This document shows positions 54,473 through 61,574 of a stretch of 64,000 nucleotides of DNA, one piece after another. Made by a program: the position numbers and the translations under genes. Position 1 is the stretch's first letter, and every line of letters starts with the position of its first letter. The stretch comes from Pseudomonas allokribbensis. GTDB lineage: Bacteria > Pseudomonadota > Gammaproteobacteria > Pseudomonadales > Pseudomonadaceae. Where the stretch lies: positions 6,177,501 through 6,241,500 of the forward strand of contig NZ_CP062252.1 of assembly GCF_014863605.1 (NCBI RefSeq), given 5' to 3'. The notes under the pieces were generated by a model that did not search any database, was not told the origin of the DNA, and worked only from the letters and a program-made list of their open reading frames with translations.

Positions 54473-55621
54473 TTATACAGCTTTGAGACAGTAATGTTCG
54501 ATCAACTGCCGCAATAGATGCACGGTAGGCTGCAAACGTGACATTTCAAGGTACTCGTCCGGCTGGTGGGCGCAGGCGATGTCGCCGGGGCCGAGCACGA
54601 TGGTTTCGCAGCCAAGGCGCTGAAGATAAGGCGCTTCGGTGCCGAACGCTACCGCTTCGGCCGTGTGGCCGGTGAGTTTTTCGGCAATTCGCACCAGTTC
54701 GGCGTCCTCGGCCTGCTCGAACGGCGGCACTTCGGGGAACAACGGTGCGTAGTCGATCTTCACCTGATGCCGTTCGGCGACCGGGTTGAGCTTGCGCAGG
54801 ATCTCGGCCCGCAGAACCTTCGGGTCCATTCCCGGCAACGGCCGCAGATCAAACTCCAGCGAACACTGACCGCAGATGCGGTTGGGGTTGTCGCCACCAT
54901 GGATGCAACCGAAGTTCATGGTCGGCTGCGGGACGCTGAACTGCGGGTTGTTGAATTCGCGTTGCCACAGCAGGCGCAGGCCGCGCAGTTCGCCGATGGC
55001 GTCGTGCATCGCTTCGAGGGCGCTGTGCCCCAGGCGTGGATCCGACGAATGGCCGCTCTGCCCGAGGATGTCGATGCGCTCCATCATGATGCCCTTGTGC
55101 ATGCGGATCGGCTTGAGCCCGGTCGGCTCACCGATCACCGCTGCCCGGCCCAGCGGCCGCCCCGCTTCGGCCAGCGCCCGGGCGCCGGACATCGAGCTTT
55201 CTTCATCGCAGGTGGCGAGGATCAGCAGCGGTTGCCTGAACGGCTGGTCGAGCAGTGGTTGCACGGCTTCGATGATCAGGGCGAAGAAGCCCTTCATGTC
55301 GCAACTGCCGAGGCCGACCCAGCGGCCGTCGACTTCAGTGAGTTTCAGCGGATCGGTTTTCCACAACGCATCGTCGTAGGGCACCGTGTCGCTGTGCCCG
55401 GCCAGCACCAGCCCGCCGGGGCCGCTGCCGAAACTGGCGAGCAGGTTGAATTTGCCGGGGCTGACCTGCTGGATATCGCAGCTGAAGCCCAGATCACCGA
55501 GCCAACCCGCGAGCAAGTCAATCACTGCCCGGTTGGACTGATCGAGGCTCGGCTGGGTGCAACTGACCGACGGCACGGCGATCAGTGCAGCGAACTGGTC
55601 TTGCATGGACGGCAAAGGCAT
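54473..55621 (-). CDS. argE: Acetylornithine deacetylase
   Basis: Zn-dependent M20 amidohydrolase of arginine synthesis; removes the acetyl group of N-acetylornithine. The 382 residues show LAGHSDTVPYD (metal His and bridging Asp), GSCDMKGFF, the general base in ATCDEESSMSGA, and a late HQPDEY metal site. ATG 55621 (MPLPSMQD) has GGAG eight bases upstream; the frame extends four codons further. It sits with argA, forming a functional pair. Confidence 0.92.
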   Translation of the reverse strand: MPLPSMQDQFAALIAVPSVSCTQPSLDQSNRAVIDLLAGWLGDLGFSCDIQQVSPGKFNLLASFGSGPGGLVLAGHSDTVPYDDALWKTDPLKLTEVDGRWVGLGSCDMKGFFALIIEAVQPLLDQPFRQPLLILATCDEESSMSGARALAEAGRPLGRAAVIGEPTGLKPIRMHKGIMMERIDILGQSGHSSDPRLGHSALEAMHDAIGELRGLRLLWQREFNNPQFSVPQPTMNFGCIHGGDNPNRICGQCSLEFDLRPLPGMDPKVLRAEILRKLNPVAERHQVKIDYAPLFPEVPPFEQAEDAELVRIAEKLTGHTAEAVAFGTEAPYLQRLGCETIVLGPGDIACAHQPDEYLEMSRLQPTVHLLRQLIEHYCLKAV

Positions 55622-55777
55622 CGCTGACTCCAACTCCCGGATTGAAGTCCATCATAGAACCATCCGGCGCCGAGAATAAACCGCCGCAAGGCGTAGGAAG
55701 TTTGAGTCCTGTACACTGCACGGCCTTGGCAGCCACACATTCCCCCGGCTGCGCTCCCGATCCTGGATTTTCCGGCC

Positions 55778-57148
55778 ATGCAGAAAGAAACCGAAATCAA
55801 ACTCCGCGTCAGCCGCGAAACTCTCGCCGCCCTGCGCGAGCACCCTCTCCTGAAAAAACGCAACAAAAGTGGCTGGGAACGCCGTGAGTTGATGAATCAG
55901 TACTTCGACACGCCCGAGCGTGACCTGGCCCGGGCCAAGGTTGCCCTGCGCCTGCGCAAAGACGGCGAAGAAGTGATTCAGACCCTCAAGACCCGTGGCC
56001 AGAGTGTTGCCGGTCTGTCCGAGCGTAACGAGTACGACTGGAACCTGCCCAAAGCCAAGCTCGACGTGAAGAAACTCGACGGCGAATGCTGGCCCGAGTC
56101 CCTCGCCGAGCTGGACAAGAAAACCCTGAAGCCGATCTTCACCACCGATTTCGTCCGCGAGCGCGCCGAAATCGCCTGGGGCCGTGGCAAGACCAAAGTG
56201 GTCATCGAAGCCGCGCTGGACCTGGGCCACGTGGTAGTCGGCAAACAGAAAGAAGAAATCTGCGAGCTGGAACTGGAACTGCGCGAAGGCGAGCCTGCCG
56301 CGTTGCTGGAACTGGCCGCCGAACTGGCCGAAACCCTGGCCCTGATGCCGTGCGACATCAGCAAGGCCGAGCGCGGCTATCGCCTGTACGACGCCAACAG
56401 CTACTCGCTGAGCCTGCCGGCACCGGCCATCACCGCTGAAACCCCGCTGGACGATGCCTTCGCCTCCCTGAGCTGGCACTTGCTCGGCAGCAGCCAGCGT
56501 CTGGCCGAACAGTATCGCTTCAACGGCCACTGGCGCCTGCTGCAGGACTGGGTCGAGAACCTCGCGGAAATGCGCGCCCTGCTCAGCAGCCTCGGCCAGG
56601 CCGCACCGCGTCAGTCGACCCACGACCTGCGCGTTGCGCTGGACGCCCTGCTGGAAGACTGGCGTCCACTGGTACAGGTCGGTATTGAAGACGAAGACGT
56701 GCGCAAAGCCGCGCCGGAGCAGTTCCTCGAAGAACTGGAAGACCCGCGCTGGGGCCTGTTCTCGCTGAACACGTCGCGCTGGTTGCTGGCCCGCACCTGG
56801 GCGGCCAACCGCAACACCCGTGGCAATCGCCAGGGCGCTGCGCAATTGGGCAGCTGGTTGCCGCGCCTGCTGGGCGAAGAAGCCACTTCGCTGCAATTGC
56901 AGCGTTATCAGCAGCAGCCGGAAGATCTGGCCGAGCAACTGCCGCGCATCGAGCGCATCCAGGTCTGGCTGCACCACGCGCGCAACGTGCTGGAAATCCC
57001 GGAAATGGATCGTCTGTACGGCGAGCTGAACAAACTGGCGCAACTGGCCAACGAGCCGACCATCACGGATGAACTGCTCGATGCGCGCAAGCATCAGGCG
57101 ATTGCGGTTTACCAGAACCGCGCCTGGAAAATGCTGCTGCGCATGTAA
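55778..57148 (+). CDS. CYTH-CHAD domain protein, inorganic triphosphatase (YgiF-like)
   Basis: A 456-residue two-domain protein. The N-terminal CYTH tunnel domain (1-~205) begins with the ExExK metal motif ETEIKLRV. The C-terminal CHAD domain (about 220-456) is helical and contains conserved His residues that may bind polyphosphate (RQSTHDLRVALDALLEDWR; WLHHARNVLE). The E. coli relative YgiF is an inorganic triphosphatase. It is divergent from argE across about 156 bp. Confidence 0.9.
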   Translation: MQKETEIKLRVSRETLAALREHPLLKKRNKSGWERRELMNQYFDTPERDLARAKVALRLRKDGEEVIQTLKTRGQSVAGLSERNEYDWNLPKAKLDVKKLDGECWPESLAELDKKTLKPIFTTDFVRERAEIAWGRGKTKVVIEAALDLGHVVVGKQKEEICELELELREGEPAALLELAAELAETLALMPCDISKAERGYRLYDANSYSLSLPAPAITAETPLDDAFASLSWHLLGSSQRLAEQYRFNGHWRLLQDWVENLAEMRALLSSLGQAAPRQSTHDLRVALDALLEDWRPLVQVGIEDEDVRKAAPEQFLEELEDPRWGLFSLNTSRWLLARTWAANRNTRGNRQGAAQLGSWLPRLLGEEATSLQLQRYQQQPEDLAEQLPRIERIQVWLHHARNVLEIPEMDRLYGELNKLAQLANEPTITDELLDARKHQAIAVYQNRAWKMLLRM

Positions 57149-57165
57149 TCCTCAGCAACAGAAAC

Positions 57166-57272
57166 TGTGGTGAGGGAGCTTGCTCCCGCTGGAGGCCGAA
57201 GGACTCCCAATTCCGGCAGACACCGGTTTGGGACTGCTTCGCAGCCCAACGGGAGCAAGCTCCCTCGCCACA
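57166..57272. repeat. Paired GGGAGC-type repeat (REP-like doublet)
   Basis: TGTGGTGAGGGAGCTTGC TCCCG (57166-57188) and its reverse complement with one mismatch (57250-57272) are 23-bp arms separated by 61 bp. Each arm contains a smaller palindrome GGGAGCTTGCTCCC. The spacer holds a further GGACTGC/GCAGCCC stem. This is a REP-type doublet of the P. fluorescens kind and fills the gap between the CYTH-CHAD gene and the convergent Lrp gene. It may also act as a bidirectional terminator. Confidence 0.8.
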
Positions 57273-57279
57273 AAAGCAC

Positions 57280-57750
57280 TTAGCGCAATACCGGCAGGCT
57301 CGTCGTCGATTTGATCTCCGACAGCGCCACAATCGAGTTCACCTCCTGAATCCCCGGCACCAGCGACAGTTTCTCGAAGAAAAATCGCTCATACGCCTCG
57401 ATGTCCGCCGCGACAATCCGCAGCAAGAAATCCACCGCCCCCATCAGCACGTAACACTCCAGCACTTCGGGAAAGCCGCGAATCGCCTCGGTGAATTCGG
57501 TGAAGTTCGAACGGCCGTGGGCGTTGAGTTTGATTTCGGCGAAGATCTGCGTGTTCAGGCCGATTTTCTTGCGATCGAGCAAAGTCACCTGGCCGCGAAT
57601 GATCCCCTCCTCCTTCATCCGCTGAATCCGCCGCCAGCAAGGCGACTGCGACAGGCCCACCTGTTCGGCGATCTGTGCGCTGGACAAGGAAGCGTCCTCT
57701 TGCAGCAGGGCGAGAATGCGCCGGTCGTAGCTGTCCAGCTCACTGTGCAT
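57280..57750 (-). CDS. Lrp/AsnC-family transcriptional regulator
   Basis: A 156-residue Lrp-type protein. The helix-turn-helix (about 8-50: ILALLQEDASLSSAQIAEQVGLSQSPCWRRIQRM) is followed by the RAM/ligand domain (VLECYVLMGAVDFLLRIVAADIEAYERFFFEKL). Such proteins sense amino acids and regulate their metabolism. It is divergent from a small ACT-like protein gene over 126 bp; that gene is the likely target. Confidence 0.92.
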   Translation of the reverse strand: MHSELDSYDRRILALLQEDASLSSAQIAEQVGLSQSPCWRRIQRMKEEGIIRGQVTLLDRKKIGLNTQIFAEIKLNAHGRSNFTEFTEAIRGFPEVLECYVLMGAVDFLLRIVAADIEAYERFFFEKLSLVPGIQEVNSIVALSEIKSTTSLPVLR

Positions 57751-57876
57751 AAATAATCCTCAAAATCAGCCAACAGCGAATCGATCTGCCTTATCAATCG
57801 CCTGATCAGCTCATCTTAGACAAGAAATGCCCGGCATCGGATGTAAAAATTCCTCCACTGATTCCGGAGACCTGCC

Positions 57877-58215
57877 ATGCCACACCTCGAAGCCGTCAAC
57901 ACCCCAGCGCCCCGTGCCGATGTGTGGAACGTCAACAACGCCCATTGCCTTGCGCAGTACCAGATACTGGCCGAGGCCGAGCCGGATTTGCTGGTGCGTG
58001 TGTTGAACCTGTTCGCCTTGCAGTTCCTCACCCCGGAACAGGTCAATGTCCAGCGCCTGGACGACCTGCTGTCCATCGACATAGTCATGAGTGGCCTGAG
58101 CTGGCATCGCGCCCAGGTGATCGCGGAAAAACTTCGTAACCTGATCAGCGTCTGCTCGGTGAACCTGCAAAACCCCGACGCGGCGTGGGATGCGCCCACT
58201 CAGGCGGCAGGCTGA
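57877..58215 (+). CDS. Small ACT-like protein of unknown function
   Basis: A 112-residue soluble protein without signal peptide. The region LLVRVLNLFALQFLTPEQVNVQRLDDLLSIDIVMSGLSWHRAQVIAEKLRNLISVCSVNL has the alternating strands and helices of an ACT domain. It resembles small regulatory subunits such as IlvM, where the first strand-loop also begins VRVLxxxxxxG, but here the usual Gly is absent. No catalytic partner adjoins. Divergent from an Lrp regulator. Function unrecognised; the ACT call is by eye. Confidence 0.72.
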   Translation: MPHLEAVNTPAPRADVWNVNNAHCLAQYQILAEAEPDLLVRVLNLFALQFLTPEQVNVQRLDDLLSIDIVMSGLSWHRAQVIAEKLRNLISVCSVNLQNPDAAWDAPTQAAG

Positions 58216-58305
58216 CAAAAGCGGAAACGCCTTTGTCGGGTAGTGGCCCAACGGTCTACGGGGCCACGACTATCCTTTGCGAACTGTCGTTCAAAAGGAG
58301 CCCGC

Positions 58306-60090
58306 ATGTCCGTTCAACTCGCCACTCAGGACCGCTGGCTGGATCTCAATGATGTATTGCGTGAACTGGTCGCCCAGGGCTTCATCAGCCAGGATTCGGC
58401 CGAGCATGCGCTGAATGCGCGCCGCCGCCATGCCACCCATGGGCAGGTGCACCCGCTGGAATTCATCGCCGGCCAGCAACTGGACGACCTCAGCCGGCCG
58501 GGCAAACACCTGGACCTGGAAAGCCTGACCCTGTGGCTGGCGCAGCAGGCCGGCCAGCCGTATTTGCGGATCGATCCGCTGAAGATCAACGTCGCCGCCA
58601 TCACCCCGCTGATGTCCTACGCCTTCGCCCAGCGCCACAGGATCCTTGCGGTGTCGGTCGACCGCGATGCAGTGACCGTCGCCAGCGCCCAGCCCTACGT
58701 CAATGGCTGGGAAGCCGACCTGACCCACGTGCTGAAACTGCCGATCAGACGGGTGGTCGCCAACCCGGTGGACATCCAGCGTTTCAGCGTCGAGTTCTTT
58801 CGTCTCGCCAAATCGGTCAGCGGCGCCAGCAACGCCGACCAGCCGGGCAGCAACCTCGGCAATTTCGAACAACTGCTCAACCTCGGCGCCAGCGATCAGG
58901 AGCCGGACGCCAACGACGCACACATCGTCAACATCGTCGACTGGCTGTTCCAGTACGCCTTCCAGCAACGGGCCAGCGATATCCACATCGAACCACGCCG
59001 CGAGCAAGGCACGGTGCGCTTTCGTATCGACGGCGTACTGCACAACGTCTATCAGTTCCCGCCGCAAGTGACGATGGCGATTGTCAGTCGCCTGAAAAGC
59101 CTTGGCCGAATGAACGTCGCCGAGAAGCGCAAACCCCAGGACGGCCGGGTCAAGACCAAGACCCCGGACGGTGGCGAGGTCGAGTTGCGCCTGTCGACGC
59201 TGCCCACCGCGTTCGGCGAAAAAATGGTGATGCGGATCTTCGACCCGGAAGTACTGCTCAAGGATTTCGATCAGCTCGGGTTTTCCGCCGACGACCTGCG
59301 CCGCTGGCAGGACATGACCCGCCAGCCCAACGGCATCATTCTGGTGACCGGGCCGACCGGTTCGGGCAAGACCACCACGCTCTATACCACCCTGAAAAAA
59401 CTGGCGACCCCGGAAATCAACCTCTGCACCATCGAAGACCCGATCGAGATGGTCGAGCCGGCCTTCAACCAGATGCAGGTGCAGCACAACATCGACCTGA
59501 CCTTCGCCGCCGGGGTACGGGCGCTGATGCGGCAGGACCCGGACATCATCATGATCGGCGAGATCCGCGACCTGGAGACCGCCGAAATGGCGATCCAGGC
59601 TGCATTGACCGGGCACCTGGTGCTATCAACCCTGCACACCAACGATGCACCGAGCGCCATCAGCCGCCTGCTGGAACTCGGCGTGCCGCATTACCTGATC
59701 AAGGCCACGGTGCTCGGGGTCATGGCCCAACGGCTGGTGCGTACGCTGTGCCCGCACTGCAAGGTGCCATTGCCCATCGGCGAGGAAGACTGGCAAACCC
59801 TGACCCGACCGTGGCAGGCGCCGCTGCCGGGCAACGCACAACGGGCCATCGGTTGCCTGGAATGCCGCGACACCGGATATCACGGTCGCGCCGGGGTCTA
59901 CGAAATCATGCAACTGACCGACAGCCTCAAAGCGTTGATCAGCCCGGATACCGATCTGACGGCGCTCCGGCGCCAGGCCTTCAAGGAGGGCATGCGCAGC
60001 CTGCGATTGTCCGGCGCGCAGAAAGTCGCGGCGGGGCTTACGACTATCGAGGAGGTGTTGCGGGTCACCCCGCAAAGCGAACAGAAATAG
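58306..60090 (+). CDS. GspE/PulE-family secretion or pilus ATPase (orphan)
   Basis: A 594-residue traffic ATPase. The N-terminal GspE-N domain (about 20-150) leads into the ATPase core with RASDIHIEP, Walker A GPTGSGKT at 349-356, the Asp box TIEDPIEM, Walker B DPDIIMIGEIRD and the His box STLHTNDAPSAISRLLELG. The tetracysteine zinc site is CPHC...CLEC. It is the GspE/PilB class rather than PilT, because it has the N-domain and zinc site. No secretin, pseudopilin or inner-membrane GspF gene adjoins. ATG 58306 follows AAGGAG. Confidence 0.87.
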   Translation: MSVQLATQDRWLDLNDVLRELVAQGFISQDSAEHALNARRRHATHGQVHPLEFIAGQQLDDLSRPGKHLDLESLTLWLAQQAGQPYLRIDPLKINVAAITPLMSYAFAQRHRILAVSVDRDAVTVASAQPYVNGWEADLTHVLKLPIRRVVANPVDIQRFSVEFFRLAKSVSGASNADQPGSNLGNFEQLLNLGASDQEPDANDAHIVNIVDWLFQYAFQQRASDIHIEPRREQGTVRFRIDGVLHNVYQFPPQVTMAIVSRLKSLGRMNVAEKRKPQDGRVKTKTPDGGEVELRLSTLPTAFGEKMVMRIFDPEVLLKDFDQLGFSADDLRRWQDMTRQPNGIILVTGPTGSGKTTTLYTTLKKLATPEINLCTIEDPIEMVEPAFNQMQVQHNIDLTFAAGVRALMRQDPDIIMIGEIRDLETAEMAIQAALTGHLVLSTLHTNDAPSAISRLLELGVPHYLIKATVLGVMAQRLVRTLCPHCKVPLPIGEEDWQTLTRPWQAPLPGNAQRAIGCLECRDTGYHGRAGVYEIMQLTDSLKALISPDTDLTALRRQAFKEGMRSLRLSGAQKVAAGLTTIEEVLRVTPQSEQK

Positions 60091-60095
60091 CCCGG

Positions 60096-61061
60096 TTACC
60101 GGTCAAACCCCTCAACCTCGGTGCTGGGTTTGATCCATAGCTCAGAGCCGTCCAGCCTATGCTGCTCAATCGACTGGCCGGGCCCCAGCTTCTTGCCGGA
60201 GTGCAGGTTTCGTCCGGTGTAGTATTCGTCCGCACTGAATATCAATGTGTGCGGCGCGTTCTGTTGCACTCTCATTCCTTGGGGGTACGTCCACTCGCCA
60301 AGGGTCAGCGGGCTCTTCAGGTTCCCATCCCAACGCACGAGCGTGCGCTGCGGATCCAGACGGACGCTCACGTTCGCCAGTTCTATGCCGTCGATGAAGA
60401 CCGTGGATGTCGAACGAAAATGGGTAACAGCGTAGCCGGTGTCCAGCTTGTAGAGCTGGCTGGAATCCGGCCAGTTCAGCCCGGCGATTTTCGTACCAGC
60501 CACCAACTGACAATCGCTGAACTGCCAATGCTCCGGCTGAAACCGGGTATGCTCGGCGAAGCCCAGATGGACCCAACTCCCTCCGCGACAGGGCCAGCCC
60601 TCCACCTCTTGATCCCCGACGAGCTTCAAATCTACTGCCAACGGGAGAGTCATCTGCAGGGTAGAAACTCGCATTCCCTTGATGGTATGCGGTACAGCAA
60701 ACTCGGCACCCCGCAGGTTGGCCAGTCCATAGACCTGAGGCTGGCCGCTCCCGTCCAGCGGTTCGGCTGATCTCAGGTGCAACCGGGTGCCGGCAGGAAA
60801 ATTCAGACCCTGAACTTGAACGGCATCCTCCAGTTTCGGATTAAGGAGCTTGTTTTCCCGATAACTGACCACCACCTGAAACAAGGTATAGCCAACCACG
60901 CAGACACAGATCAGCATCAGGACAGCAAATTTGCGCGGATGGCGCAGCAGCGCCCTGCGCCATGGCGGAACACAGAGCATGATCAAAAGGCCAGGAAGGC
61001 CGATGAACGCGCCCATCAGCACCGTCCACATCACCCCGTAAATCAGCGCGATAACACCCAC
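60096..61061 (-). CDS. Conserved membrane protein of unknown function
   Basis: A 321-residue protein. Two N-terminal membrane helices (about 3-31 and 43-66, separated by PPWRRALLRHPRK) precede a ~250-residue periplasmic region rich in beta strands and paired motifs such as LNFPAGTRLHLRS, LNWPDSSQLYKLD and WTYPQGMRVQQNAPHTLIFS. These WPxG/FPAG-type repeats suggest a tandem beta-strand unit. I do not recognise the family. It ends 6 bp after the ATPase stop, convergent, so no shared operon with it. Confidence 0.65.
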   Translation of the reverse strand: MGVIALIYGVMWTVLMGAFIGLPGLLIMLCVPPWRRALLRHPRKFAVLMLICVCVVGYTLFQVVVSYRENKLLNPKLEDAVQVQGLNFPAGTRLHLRSAEPLDGSGQPQVYGLANLRGAEFAVPHTIKGMRVSTLQMTLPLAVDLKLVGDQEVEGWPCRGGSWVHLGFAEHTRFQPEHWQFSDCQLVAGTKIAGLNWPDSSQLYKLDTGYAVTHFRSTSTVFIDGIELANVSVRLDPQRTLVRWDGNLKSPLTLGEWTYPQGMRVQQNAPHTLIFSADEYYTGRNLHSGKKLGPGQSIEQHRLDGSELWIKPSTEVEGFDR

Positions 61062-61202
61062 GATTGCATCCCTGCGAAAAAATCAGGGGGCATGGTCTCA
61101 AACAAGTGACCGCGCCTCTAGCGCTACTTGAGCCGCCATGGAACTCGACAGGGTAAATGGCGATCCAAGGTCTCAGTTCAACCCCCTGTGGAGTCACCCA
61201 TC

Positions 61203-61520
61203 ATGCGTCTCAAACTTGCTGTCGCCACCCTCGCCCTGCTGTCCCTTCCCGTTGGTTCAGCGATGGCCGACAGCTTTTGGCGTAACGTCATTTCGTCCGG
61301 CGCCACCACTGGCTCGACGTACCTGACCTTCAAGGATCACAAGCTGATCGTCGCCGCCCAGGATGACGCCGGCAGTTTCGTTGCCAGCGATGGCGGCATC
61401 CGTGGCCCGTACCTGGAAGCCGCCATGCAGAAAGTCCGCGCCGACAACCCGGGCCTGCAAGCGACGGACATGGAACTGGCGAACGCGATCCTGGCGAAGA
61501 ACGCCGTAGCATCGGAATAA
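61203..61520 (+). CDS. DUF2388 small exported protein
   Basis: A 105-residue protein with a signal peptide ending GSAMA (about residue 21) and a mature domain beginning DSFWRNVISSGATTGSTYLTFKDHKLI, the DUF2388 pattern of pseudomonads. The central GSFVASDGGIRGPYLEAAMQ is the most conserved part. Function unknown. GGAG precedes ATG 61203 by ten bases; the longer frame to 61128 is rejected. Confidence 0.83.
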   Translation: MRLKLAVATLALLSLPVGSAMADSFWRNVISSGATTGSTYLTFKDHKLIVAAQDDAGSFVASDGGIRGPYLEAAMQKVRADNPGLQATDMELANAILAKNAVASE

Positions 61521-61532
61521 ACCTTTCGCCCA

Positions 61533-61566
61533 AAAAAATGCCGCTCACATGAGCGGCATTTTTTTG
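61533..61566. terminator. Bidirectional terminator between DUF2388 and gcvP
   Basis: AAATGCCGCTCA and TGAGCGGCATTT are 12-bp perfect arms around CA, with runs of A before and T after. It lies between convergent 3' ends. Confidence 0.92.
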
Positions 61567-61574
61567 CCCGCCAA

